Of a stretch of DNA of 6,201 bases, positions 1 through 6,152 are shown piece by piece; position 1 is the first letter of the stretch, and each line of letters opens with the position of its first letter. The notes beneath the pieces were generated by a model that had not been told where the DNA came from, did not search any database, and saw only the letters and a program-made list of their open reading frames with translations. The stretch is from an uncultured Microbacterium sp. (lineage in GTDB: Bacteria; Actinomycetota; Actinomycetes; Actinomycetales; Microbacteriaceae): contig CALKHM010000235.1 in assembly GCA_937988695.1 (NCBI GenBank), positions 1 through 6,201 of the forward strand, written 5' to 3'. The translations under genes and the position numbers were made by a program.

Positions 1-89
1 GGGACCTGAGTGCATTCCGGTTCGTGCCGGACGCGCCCTGGGGCAGTTCGCTGCCATTTTCGAGTCCGTGTAGCCGGCCAGTTCGATCG
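1..89. other. Non-coding left edge with two adjacent small hairpins
   Basis: This stretch lies downstream of the minus-strand operon and carries no convincing gene. None of its frames resembles the missing N-terminal part of DprA, so it is either still element DNA or unrelated flank. It holds two short inverted repeats. Positions 16-20 (TCCGG) pair with 27-31 (CCGGA) around the loop TTCGTG, and 42-46 (GGCAG) pair with 51-55 (CTGCC) around the loop TTCG. The second is followed by ATTTT at 56-60, giving a weak terminator shape for plus-strand transcription only; there is no T-run on the operon's own strand. These could belong to the element's terminus, but no matching sequence was found at the right end. 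Confidence 0.4.
42..60 (+). terminator. Weak intrinsic-terminator-like hairpin
   Basis: A 5-bp GC-rich stem (GGCAG/CTGCC) with a TTCG tetraloop is followed by ATTTT. The stem is short and the T-run minimal, so it would be a poor terminator. It points along the plus strand and would not stop the neighbouring minus-strand operon. It might instead shield the element from transcription entering from the left, which is inference. A recombination-site structure or chance are equally possible. Confidence 0.2.
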
Positions 90-2675
90 TCATCGTCGCA
101 GGATGGGAAGGGGAGTGCCCACCCTCTCGATGACCGCGGCGGCATACGCGCTGGTGTTCGCGCCGATCGCGTTGGACCAGGCGATCGCGGCCGAGATGTC
201 CAAACCGGTCAGTCGGCTTAGGACGACGGGCGGGAGTTCCTGCGCGAGGGCGATCAGGGCGCTGGTGCGCGCCAGTCGTGGGGGGATGCCGACGGCGTGG
301 AGCCTGGCGTTGAGCGTGTCCGGTGCCATGTGGTGCCCGGCCCGAGCTCCGGGATAGATCCACTCCTGTTCGATGCTCTCCACGAACATCCGCCGCGCGG
401 TGCGGTTGCTGGCTGCTCCGATGGCGGCGGGGGCGAGCTCGGTGGGCAGCGTGAGCGGTGCTGCCCCGAGGCGAACGATCACGGTCTCCTCGGTGATGGT
501 GACGTCCTCGGCTCGCAGCTGGACGATCTTCGCGGCTCGGACGCCGAACATGAGCATCAACCCCGCAGCGAACTTGGTGTGCGCGTCGATCGAAGGATCG
601 GAGGTGACATCAGCGAACAACCGCCAGCGTTCGTCATCGCTGAGAGCCTGTGGATTCAGCCCGACGGACGGAGCGGCCGGTGCGGTGAGCCGCCGGGACC
701 GGTCGCCTCGTCCAGCCCATTTCAGGAAGTGGTGCAGGAACGGGCGCGCGCCGCTGGTGAGCCACTCATCGACATCAGCTTGGGTGAGAGATGCGAGAGA
801 TGCGCCGCGAGCATGCGCCCAGCTCAGGAACTCGATGATCCCCATGATCTCGATCCGCCGCCAGGACAGTTGCCCTGCGCGGGACGGCATAGTGTTGCCG
901 CGCAGTGTGCGCAGGTGCCGCCATCGCGCGTACTGGGTGACGGTGCGCCGTTCGCTCGGGTCCGGGATCTCAGCGAGAGCGTCGGCGAGCCAGATCTCGA
1001 ACCGGGCGAGGAGCTCGTCGCGTGGCGGCAGCAGTTCGTGGTCGATCAGCACCGATCGCACTGCTCGGGTCTGAAATTCGGACCCGGCCTGATCGAGGTA
1101 GGCGTGAGTGCGCAAGGACGGATCTGCCAGGACTCGGGTGATCAGCGTGCAAGCGACGGTGTCGCGCTCGAACGCGTAGATGACTTTCGACGGCGCACCC
1201 TGGAACCACCGCTCCCGCAGATGAGCGATCCGGGCGTCAGAGGAAGCGAGTGCGTCGGGAATCATCTCCCGGATCATCTGGTCCGCGCGGCAACGCGGGC
1301 AGAGCTTCGCGATCAGGCGTGTGACGGTCCCGCAACGAGTGCAGGGACGAAACGATTCGGGCTGTCGGGGATAACAGAGCGGGCAGAACGGGCTGCCGTC
1401 GATCCGGCCGTTTACGATCCGGTCATCCCCGCAGCTCGTGCAGGTTTCGATGATCGGCGGAACGCAGGCCCAGCAGAGGTAGCCGGATCCGTCTTCTGCG
1501 CGTTTGTGCCGCAGTCGGACCTCCCCGCAGCTGACGCAAGGTCCGCGCGGGTTGGAGCACTGTTCGCAGGCGGCGCGGGCCGTGCCGGGCCAACGACATT
1601 GCCGCTCATTGCCGCAGATCGTGCAGACGTCGATGCTCGCCTGGTCGCTGCATGCCTTGCAGATCGCCTTGTCGCTGCCCGGGAACGCGCAGGCGGTGAC
1701 CATCCCGCAGACCGTGCACGTGTCCTGCTGCGAGGAGCTCCGGCAGGTCGAGCAGAGCGGACCTTCGGGGCCGCGATAGGCGATCAGACGCTGGTTACCG
1801 CAGCTCACGCAGACAGCATTCTCGTCCGGGAGCTTGTTCGTGCAGCGCTGGCAGAGCCGACGACCATCCGAGAGAACTCGCTCCAAGTTCGTCACGTCAC
1901 CGCAACCATCACAGGCACTGTGGTGCGCGATCCGGTAGCAACGTCGGCAGCTCACCCGACCCTCGAGGCGTTCGGTGAGCATCCTGGTGGTGCCGCAAAC
2001 ACCGCAGCGCCGCTCGGGCAGGCGAGCGCCGCCCTGGCGCAGCAGATCGTAGAAGTGGCCGAACAACACCGATCCCGCCGCGGGATCCGTGAACCACTCC
2101 TCGCCATGGCGCGCGAGCTGGAGCATGAGTCGAGCCCTCCGGTCTCGCGGTGACGACATCGCCTCGAGCGCGCCGCGGATGACTGCGTCCGCGACCCGAC
2201 GATGGCGACGGACCTCCGCGACGATCCGGTCCGCGGCGTGTGATTTCATCTCACGCCAGCAACGCATGCAATACGCGGTGTCGCCAGGACCCGCCTGCAG
2301 CCGGCGGGTGTGGCCGCAACGATCGCAGGGCCCGGTCGGGATCTCCAGATAGCGGCAGCAAGGGTCGCAGGCTCTCCCGTTCGGCATCACCCGTCTCAAC
2401 ACGCGTTGCGCGCCGCAGAGCACGCATCGCGGAGCCTGAACAGTGCACGCCCCCGCCTGCTGCAGTCGCAGCAGCAAGCTCCCCAGGGCTGGCGGGATCT
2501 GCGGGTCCTCATTGGTGAGCATGCCCGGTGACTCGACTACGACAGCGAGTGTGCGGCGTGCGACAGGCAATTGCCGGAACGAGCCGATGACGACGTCGAA
2601 GATCTGCTCACGCGGGAGCGTGCGTTCGACCCTCGCGATCTCGGCGGTTAGCGCCGCGAAGACCGGATCACGCAT
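90..2675 (-). CDS. Zinc-ribbon-array protein with degenerate tyrosine recombinase domain
   Basis: The 861-aa protein is the last gene of the operon. Seen: residues 84-462 hold twenty CxxC motifs that pair into ten zinc-ribbon-like units, CxxC(G)-x(10-17)-CxxC, starting at C84, C117, C224, C255, C289, C320, C351, C380, C412 and C445. Spacing is about 31 residues, apart from a charged, cysteine-free insert at about 140-223. Residues 580-660 resemble the helical core-binding domain of phage-type integrases, and 675-850 the catalytic fold. R713 (in FGVRAAKIVQL) and R803 match the two catalytic arginines. The HxxR histidine is R800, the second histidine is L825, the beta-hairpin lysine is not evident, and the nucleophile position holds W833/S834. 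The nearest tyrosine is Y844. It is thus probably a non-catalytic or atypically catalytic recombinase partner that binds DNA through the ribbons. The start overlaps the upstream gene by 8 bases and has no Shine-Dalgarno site, suggesting coupled translation. Exact function is unknown. Confidence 0.85.
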   Translation of the reverse strand: MRDPVFAALTAEIARVERTLPREQIFDVVIGSFRQLPVARRTLAVVVESPGMLTNEDPQIPPALGSLLLRLQQAGACTVQAPRCVLCGAQRVLRRVMPNGRACDPCCRYLEIPTGPCDRCGHTRRLQAGPGDTAYCMRCWREMKSHAADRIVAEVRRHRRVADAVIRGALEAMSSPRDRRARLMLQLARHGEEWFTDPAAGSVLFGHFYDLLRQGGARLPERRCGVCGTTRMLTERLEGRVSCRRCYRIAHHSACDGCGDVTNLERVLSDGRRLCQRCTNKLPDENAVCVSCGNQRLIAYRGPEGPLCSTCRSSSQQDTCTVCGMVTACAFPGSDKAICKACSDQASIDVCTICGNERQCRWPGTARAACEQCSNPRGPCVSCGEVRLRHKRAEDGSGYLCWACVPPIIETCTSCGDDRIVNGRIDGSPFCPLCYPRQPESFRPCTRCGTVTRLIAKLCPRCRADQMIREMIPDALASSDARIAHLRERWFQGAPSKVIYAFERDTVACTLITRVLADPSLRTHAYLDQAGSEFQTRAVRSVLIDHELLPPRDELLARFEIWLADALAEIPDPSERRTVTQYARWRHLRTLRGNTMPSRAGQLSWRRIEIMGIIEFLSWAHARGASLASLTQADVDEWLTSGARPFLHHFLKWAGRGDRSRRLTAPAAPSVGLNPQALSDDERWRLFADVTSDPSIDAHTKFAAGLMLMFGVRAAKIVQLRAEDVTITEETVIVRLGAAPLTLPTELAPAAIGAASNRTARRMFVESIEQEWIYPGARAGHHMAPDTLNARLHAVGIPPRLARTSALIALAQELPPVVLSRLTGLDISAAIAWSNAIGANTSAYAAAVIERVGTPLPILRR

Positions 2676-3024
2676 CCGGAGGAAGGATCCGCGCCCTGCG
2701 CGGCTTCAGCCCGGACTCCCGCAACCGGTTGGTCGCGGAATCCCCATGCTCGGGTGCAGCGTCCGTGGTCCCTGTTGCCGCGGCCGCCCCTCCGAGAACG
2801 ACACGCGGCGCGAGCTCCTCGAACGTGCAGTCGAAGATGTCCAGCAGCGCGACCAGCGCCTGCATGTTCATCCGCTCCGGTTTCTCCGCCGCGAGCCGAT
2901 AGACCTGGCTCGTGGACAGATGGACGCCGCGCTCGGCCAGCAGCGGGACCAGCTTGGTCGTCGAGAACATCCCTGCTGCGGCCATCACCTCCCGCAGCCG
3001 CCAGTCAAACCCGATCAGTCTCAT
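2668..3024 (-). CDS. Small Cro/C1-type helix-turn-helix protein
   Basis: This 118-aa protein lies between the two recombinase genes. Residues 22-47 form a helix-turn-helix of the XRE type: helices around TTKLVPLLAERG and the recognition-like segment STSQVYRLAAE, followed by the supporting helix MNMQALVALLDIFDCTFEEL (52-71). Residues 76-118 form a low-complexity, Ala/Arg-rich tail with no visible domain. Its start codon overlaps the integrase stop as ATGA (3021-3024), and a strong ribosome site AGGAAGGA (3040-3033 read on the minus strand) sits 8 bases upstream. Its 3' end overlaps the next gene by 8 bases. In this setting it is probably a repressor of the operon or a directionality/architectural factor; the position resembles small third proteins in multi-recombinase transposons. 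The DNA site it binds is not identified. Confidence 0.85.
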   Translation of the reverse strand: MRLIGFDWRLREVMAAAGMFSTTKLVPLLAERGVHLSTSQVYRLAAEKPERMNMQALVALLDIFDCTFEELAPRVVLGGAAAATGTTDAAPEHGDSATNRLRESGLKPRRARILPPDA

Positions 3025-4175
3025 AGCCGTGGTCCTTCCTCGTCACCCGGCCGCAGCCGCGTCCGTTCGATCGCTTGGGTCATCATCGTGTTCATGTAGT
3101 CGGTGCTCACGCCCGTGTAGATCGCGGTTGTCGACTGATGCAGATGCCCGACCTGACGTTGCACGAATGCGGGATCGACGCCCGACTCGATCAGATGCGT
3201 CACGTAGGAATGGCGAAGCGCATGCGGGGTCAGCACCTCGTCCAACTCCAGCGCCGTCCGGTAGGCCGCGAACCGTGACGAAAGCTCCCTCGCCCGCAGC
3301 CGAGTGCCGCGCTCCGAGACCCACAACGCCGGCGAATCATCGTGAACCATCAACGGGCGCACCTGTTCGACATAGTCGCGAAGAGCGTCCACCGCCCAAT
3401 CGAACAAGGACACCACCGCGCGCCGCTTCGGGGGCCCGCCACGAGAGGACTTGCCATGACGGATCTGCATCACACCGAATTCCCCGAACTGGGAAGCCTT
3501 CGGGTTCCGATAGAAGTCGGTCACGTCCAACCCGACAGCCTCGCTCGCCCGCATACCCCACGCGTAGACGACCTTCAGCAGCGTCGCGTCCCGGAACGCC
3601 GGCAACGCACCCTTCCGGTGCTCTTCCAGCAGCCTCGACACCTCGGAATCGGCATGGTCCAGCAACTGCTGCAACTCCGCCCTGGTCAACGGCCGCCGGC
3701 CCGGCTTGCCCTCGTAATCCTGAAGGTGCGGGAGCGTGTTCCACTCATGGCAGACCTGAACCGGATGCGTTCCAAACCGCTCCATGCACTCGTCGACCCA
3801 GCCGTAATGCGGCGAGCAGACATAGTCGCAGAACACGCGTACCGCGCCCTGATACGACCGGATCGTCGACGCCTCGACCTGCCGCTGCGACACCAGCAAA
3901 GCCATCCACTCATCGAAATCGCCAGCCGACCACTCCCACGGCTTCTTTCCCGCATACGCCTCGAACCGGCGAACCACACCCTGCGCGCGATTCACCGAGT
4001 CCTCCTTCAGGCGGCGGCCCCCAATCTGCTGCATCCGCCACCCCTCGAGCATCGCGTCGAACACCGACTCCTGCGCGTTGAGGAACGACACCCCGCCCGC
4101 CAGATACAACGACGCCGACCCGTACGGAACTCGACCCATCACCCACCAAACCCATCCATGTAACGCACTAATCAT
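3021..4175 (-). CDS. Tyrosine recombinase / site-specific integrase
   Basis: This is the first gene of the operon, 384 aa from the ATG at 4175. Seen: an N-terminal SAM-like core-binding domain at about 35-125, then a catalytic domain at about 160-365 with every canonical residue: R209 (GMRASEAVGL), K242 in the beta hairpin, H318-A-L-R321 (HALRHSYVTHL), H344 (VGHLHQ) and the nucleophile Y353 (AIYTGVS). Family knowledge: such enzymes cut and rejoin DNA at short core sites through a 3'-phosphotyrosine intermediate. It is the obvious catalyst for moving this element. An alternative ATG at 4139 (MGRVPYG) may be the real start, because a candidate promoter at 4207-4178 would start transcription near 4171, inside the longer version, and the extra residues (MISALHGWVWWV) look non-native. 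Its stop overlaps the HTH gene start by 4 bases. It is not chromosomal XerC/XerD, since xerC is separately present at 5073-5990. Confidence 0.93.
   Translation of the reverse strand: MISALHGWVWWVMGRVPYGSASLYLAGGVSFLNAQESVFDAMLEGWRMQQIGGRRLKEDSVNRAQGVVRRFEAYAGKKPWEWSAGDFDEWMALLVSQRQVEASTIRSYQGAVRVFCDYVCSPHYGWVDECMERFGTHPVQVCHEWNTLPHLQDYEGKPGRRPLTRAELQQLLDHADSEVSRLLEEHRKGALPAFRDATLLKVVYAWGMRASEAVGLDVTDFYRNPKASQFGEFGVMQIRHGKSSRGGPPKRRAVVSLFDWAVDALRDYVEQVRPLMVHDDSPALWVSERGTRLRARELSSRFAAYRTALELDEVLTPHALRHSYVTHLIESGVDPAFVQRQVGHLHQSTTAIYTGVSTDYMNTMMTQAIERTRLRPGDEEGPRL
3033..3040 (-). promoter_or_regulatory. Strong ribosome binding site for the HTH gene
   Basis: Minus-strand AGGAAGGA lies inside the integrase 3' end, 8 bases before the ATG at 3024. 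It fixes the start of the small HTH gene and suggests efficient translation. The 9-base stretch GAGGAAGGA (3041-3033) has an exact reverse complement at 2687-2679 in the same transcript, just before the start of the 861-aa gene, so the site could be sequestered by pairing. Confidence 0.6.
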
Positions 4176-4306
4176 GCATTAAACGCGATAGACGGAGTGT
4201 GGGGCAACCCCAACCGCAGAACGACGCGCGACGGATCGAGGATCCCGATAGCATTTCCGACGCAGCCAGCACTGGGATCCTGCATCCAACGCAATACCGC
4301 GGGGAA
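4176..4306. other. Element right end / junction region upstream of truncated dprA
   Basis: These 131 bases separate the integrase start from the first recognisable dprA codon. They should contain the element's right end and its crossover site. Visible structure: short arms TAAT/ATTA at 4169-4181 around the integrase start, a TGGGG-CAA-CCCCA hairpin at 4200-4212, and GGATCC twice (about 4242-4280 region, around GAGGATCCCG and GGGATCCTG). A plus-strand open frame runs through it from 4172 and is in frame with dprA, but its translation (for example ILHPTQYRGE just before VAIVGAR) does not look like the usual DprA segment. The exact boundary probably lies near 4300. No clear matching repeat was found at the left edge beyond the 8-mer CGATCGTC (84-91 and 4311-4318). 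Confidence 0.45.
4178..4207 (-). promoter_or_regulatory. Candidate promoter of the recombinase operon
   Basis: On the minus strand, TTGCCC (4207-4202) and TTTAAT (4183-4178) are separated by 18 bases and resemble a -35/-10 pair (4 of 6 and 5 of 6 to consensus). They lie in a notably AT-richer patch (4151-4190, about 43% G+C by count) in an otherwise GC-rich window. The -35 overlaps the small hairpin TGGGG-CAA-CCCCA (4200-4212). If real, the transcript would begin near 4171, favouring the integrase start at 4139. This is inferred from sequence only. Confidence 0.3.
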
Positions 4307-5056
4307 GTGGCGATCGTCGGAGCACGTGCGGCGACCGGCTACGGTGAGCACATCGCGGGAGAGTTCGCCGCCGAGCTCGCCGGCCGCAAGATCGCGGTGG
4401 TCTCGGGCGCGGCCTACGGCATCGACGGCGCCGCGCACCGCGCGGCACTGGCCGCCGGAGGCCTGACCGTCGCATTGGTGGCCGGCGGAGTGGACCGCCC
4501 GTACCCGGCCGGTCACACCGAGCTGCTCCGGCGCATCGCCGCGACCGGTCTGGTCGTGAGCGAGGCGCCGTGCGGCGCGGCGCCGACGAAGTGGCGGTTC
4601 CTGGCACGGAACAGGCTCATCGCCGCGCTCGGCGGCGCCACCGTCGTCGTCGAGGCCGGGTGGCGCAGCGGCTCGTTGAACACGGCCGCGCACGCGGCGG
4701 GGCTGGGGCGTCCACTCGGTGCGGTGCCAGGACCGGTCACCAATGGCTCTTCGGCGGGTTGTCATCGGATTCTGCGCGAGATGGACGCTCGCTGCGTCAC
4801 GACCTCCGCGGAGGTATGCGAGCTGCTCGGCCTTGACGTCGGTGAGCCGACGACGCCGGGGGAGCGTACCGACGACACGACCCGCGTCGTCGATGCGCTC
4901 AGCAGCCGCGCATGGCGCACCGTGGACGATCTCGCGCGCCGCAGCGGCATGGCTCCCGTCGACGTGAGCGCTCGTCTGGGTCTGTTGGCTCTGGAGGGGC
5001 GTGCCGAGGCAGAGGGCGGAACATGGCGGCGTGCCGCGTCGGCCACGAGACGCTGA
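4199..5056 (+). pseudogene. dprA: dprA, 5'-truncated (DNA-processing protein DprA)
   Basis: DprA binds incoming single-stranded DNA and loads RecA during natural transformation. Here the Rossmann-fold core is intact from VAIVGARAATGYG (from 4307), with SGAAYGID, VAGGVDRPYPAGH, the segment FLARNRLIAALGG and the stretch VVVEAGWRSGSLNTAAHA. A C-terminal winged-helix-like domain follows (about 4883-5040; residues 228-280 of the open frame). The usual N-terminal SAM-like region, roughly 100-130 residues in actinobacterial proteins, is missing. Homology starts abruptly at the first beta strand, directly right of the recombinase operon, so the gene appears split by insertion. A new start is possible: GTG at 4199 would add 36 non-DprA residues, or GTG at 4307 could start at the Rossmann fold itself, preceded closely by GGGGAA. 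A partly functional fragment therefore cannot be excluded. It is transcribed towards xerC, which follows 16 bases later. Confidence 0.85.
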
Positions 5057-5062
5057 GCGGCA

Positions 5063-5072
5063 TGCTGAAGGG
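5063..5072 (+). promoter_or_regulatory. Ribosome binding site that sets the xerC start
   Basis: The sequence TGCTGAAGGG directly precedes the GTG at 5073. GAAGGG is the only purine-rich candidate in the 16-base gap after dprA. It supports GTG 5073 over the upstream in-frame ATG at 5001, which would overlap dprA and add residues foreign to XerC. The spacing is unusually tight. Confidence 0.45.
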
Positions 5073-5990
5073 GTGAGGGTCTCCGAGGCACTGGCGGACT
5101 ACGCGCGCCATCTGGCTGACGTGCGTCGGCTGTCGCCGGCGACCGTGCGCGCGTACCGGTCCGACCTCACGGATCTGGCCGTCGTGCTGGGAGATCCGAC
5201 GATGCAGGACGTCGGGCTCGAGGAGCTGCGGGAGTGGCTGTGGACGGCGACCCAGCGCGGGCACGCGCGGTCGACGCTGGCCCGTCGCACCGCCGCTGTG
5301 CGGGGGTTCTTCGCGTGGGCATGCGAGACCGGAAAGGTCGCCGTCGACCCGAGCATCCGGCTGGTCGCCCCGAAGAAGGGGCGCACGCTGCCGACGGTGG
5401 CGACCGCGGATGGCGTCGTCGAGATGCTCGAGACCGCTGCCGCCGCTGCCGCCAGTGGCGATCCTGCTGCCCTGCGCGACGATGCGATCCTCGAGCTGCT
5501 GTACGCGTCTGCGCTGCGCGTCTCGGAGCTGTGCGGGCTCGCCGTCGACGACGTGGACCGCGTTCACCGTACCGTCCGGGTGCTCGGCAAGGGATCGAAG
5601 GAGCGTGTGGTGCCCTACGGCGGCCCGGCCGAGCGGGCCCTCGACGCGTATCTCGTGCGCGGTCGCCCCGCCCTGGCCGCCCGCGCCGTCGACTCGTCGG
5701 CCCGCGCCGGCGCCCTCTTCCTCGGTGCCCGTGGCGGACGGATCGGCTCGCGCGCGGTGTACGCGCTGGTATCGCGCCGGCTCGGACCGATCGTCGGGCG
5801 GGACGGTGTCGGCCCGCACGCGCTCCGACACTCGGCCGCCACCCACCTGCTCGACGGGGGGGCCGACCTGCGCACGGTGCAGGAGATGCTCGGGCACGCG
5901 AGCCTGGGGACCACCCAGATCTACACGCATGTCTCCAGCGAACGGCTTCTGAGCGCGTACCGCCTCGCGCACCCGCGCGCCCAACGCTGA
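5073..5990 (+). CDS. xerC: Tyrosine recombinase XerC
   Basis: This is the chromosome-dimer-resolving recombinase, 305 aa from GTG 5073, the normal XerC length. With XerD it acts at dif near the replication terminus. Seen: an N-terminal core-binding domain (about 3-85, including LSPATVRAYRSDL), then a catalytic domain with R149 (SALRVSELCGL), K173 (GKGSKERVVP), H249-A-L-R252 (HALRHSAATHLL), H275 (MLGHASLGT) and Y284 (TTQIYTHVS), and the typical C-terminal tail SSERLLSAYRLAHPRA. All catalytic residues are intact. It lies 16 bases downstream of dprA in the same direction, the usual actinobacterial order, and so was probably co-transcribed with it. The insertion upstream may have separated it from its original promoter. 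It is clearly distinct from the element's integrase. XerC versus XerD is judged by neighbourhood (dprA before, M23 after), so symbol confidence is a little below family confidence. Confidence 0.93.
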   Translation: MRVSEALADYARHLADVRRLSPATVRAYRSDLTDLAVVLGDPTMQDVGLEELREWLWTATQRGHARSTLARRTAAVRGFFAWACETGKVAVDPSIRLVAPKKGRTLPTVATADGVVEMLETAAAAAASGDPAALRDDAILELLYASALRVSELCGLAVDDVDRVHRTVRVLGKGSKERVVPYGGPAERALDAYLVRGRPALAARAVDSSARAGALFLGARGGRIGSRAVYALVSRRLGPIVGRDGVGPHALRHSAATHLLDGGADLRTVQEMLGHASLGTTQIYTHVSSERLLSAYRLAHPRAQR

Positions 5991-5996
5991 TCAGCG
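5985..5996. repeat. Perfect 12-bp palindrome spanning two convergent stop codons
   Basis: CGCTGATCAGCG is its own reverse complement. Its centre TGATCA supplies the xerC stop (TGA, 5988-5990) and, on the other strand, the stop of the convergent peptidase gene (TCA, 5991-5993). The genes meet with no spacer. It may be chance, or a compact arrangement affecting transcript ends. No T-run is present to make it a standard terminator. Confidence 0.6.
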
Positions 5997-6152
5997 GCAA
6001 CACGGCAGCAGCACCGCGCGCGGCAGGTCGGCGAACAGCGTCAGCGGGTTGATGTACTCGCCGTGCAGGCGCACGCCGAGATGGAGCGCACCGGCCATGA
6101 CGTGACCACCGACCGCGATCGTGCCGACGATGTCGCCGGCGCGGACCCGATC
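5991..6152 (-). CDS. M23-family peptidase, C-terminal fragment
   Basis: The visible 53 residues are the C-terminal end of a LytM/M23-type (lysostaphin-like) murein endopeptidase domain: GDIVGTIAVGGHVMAG, then ALHLGVRLHGEYINPL, then a tail ending in PCCR. Such proteins are exported and cut peptidoglycan cross-bridges, or regulate enzymes that do. In the usual HxH motif near the end of the domain the first histidine is alanine here (A22-L23-H24), while the second, a zinc ligand in LytM, is kept. That may mean altered or lost activity, and similar changes occur in actinobacterial relatives. The 5' part is missing because the sequence turns into adapter at 6153. Its presence after xerC matches the conserved actinobacterial order, where rpsB and tsf usually come next. 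No signal peptide can be assessed. Confidence 0.8.
   Translation of the reverse strand, partial: DRVRAGDIVGTIAVGGHVMAGALHLGVRLHGEYINPLTLFADLPRAVLLPCCR

Noticed and set aside
84..91. CGATCGTC at 84-91 and 4311-4318 as a target-site duplication
   Set aside because: Only 8 bases, includes the palindrome CGATCG common in GC-rich DNA, and sequence left of 84 does not encode the DprA N-terminal part.
297..2153. A 618-codon plus-strand open frame opposite the zinc-ribbon gene
   Set aside because: It runs antisense to a gene with twenty regularly spaced CxxC motifs, shows no domain, and is a common product of high third-position G+C.
1290..2425. Regular spacing of short TGC/GCA-rich patches as a possible CRISPR or DNA repeat array
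   Set aside because: The periodicity comes from cysteine codons of the tandem zinc ribbons; the DNA between is divergent and no identical repeats occur.
2912..4081. A 389-codon plus-strand open frame opposite the integrase
   Set aside because: Its translation is a Pro/Arg/Ser/Thr-rich string with no motif, while the opposite strand has a complete integrase catalytic set.
5001..5072. Upstream ATG (5001) as xerC start
   Set aside because: It would overlap dprA and add 24 residues unlike XerC; GTG at 5073 has a ribosome site and gives the normal length.
4899..5984. A 361-codon minus-strand open frame opposite dprA end and xerC
   Set aside because: Arg/Gly/Pro-rich with no recognisable domain; the plus strand encodes an intact XerC.
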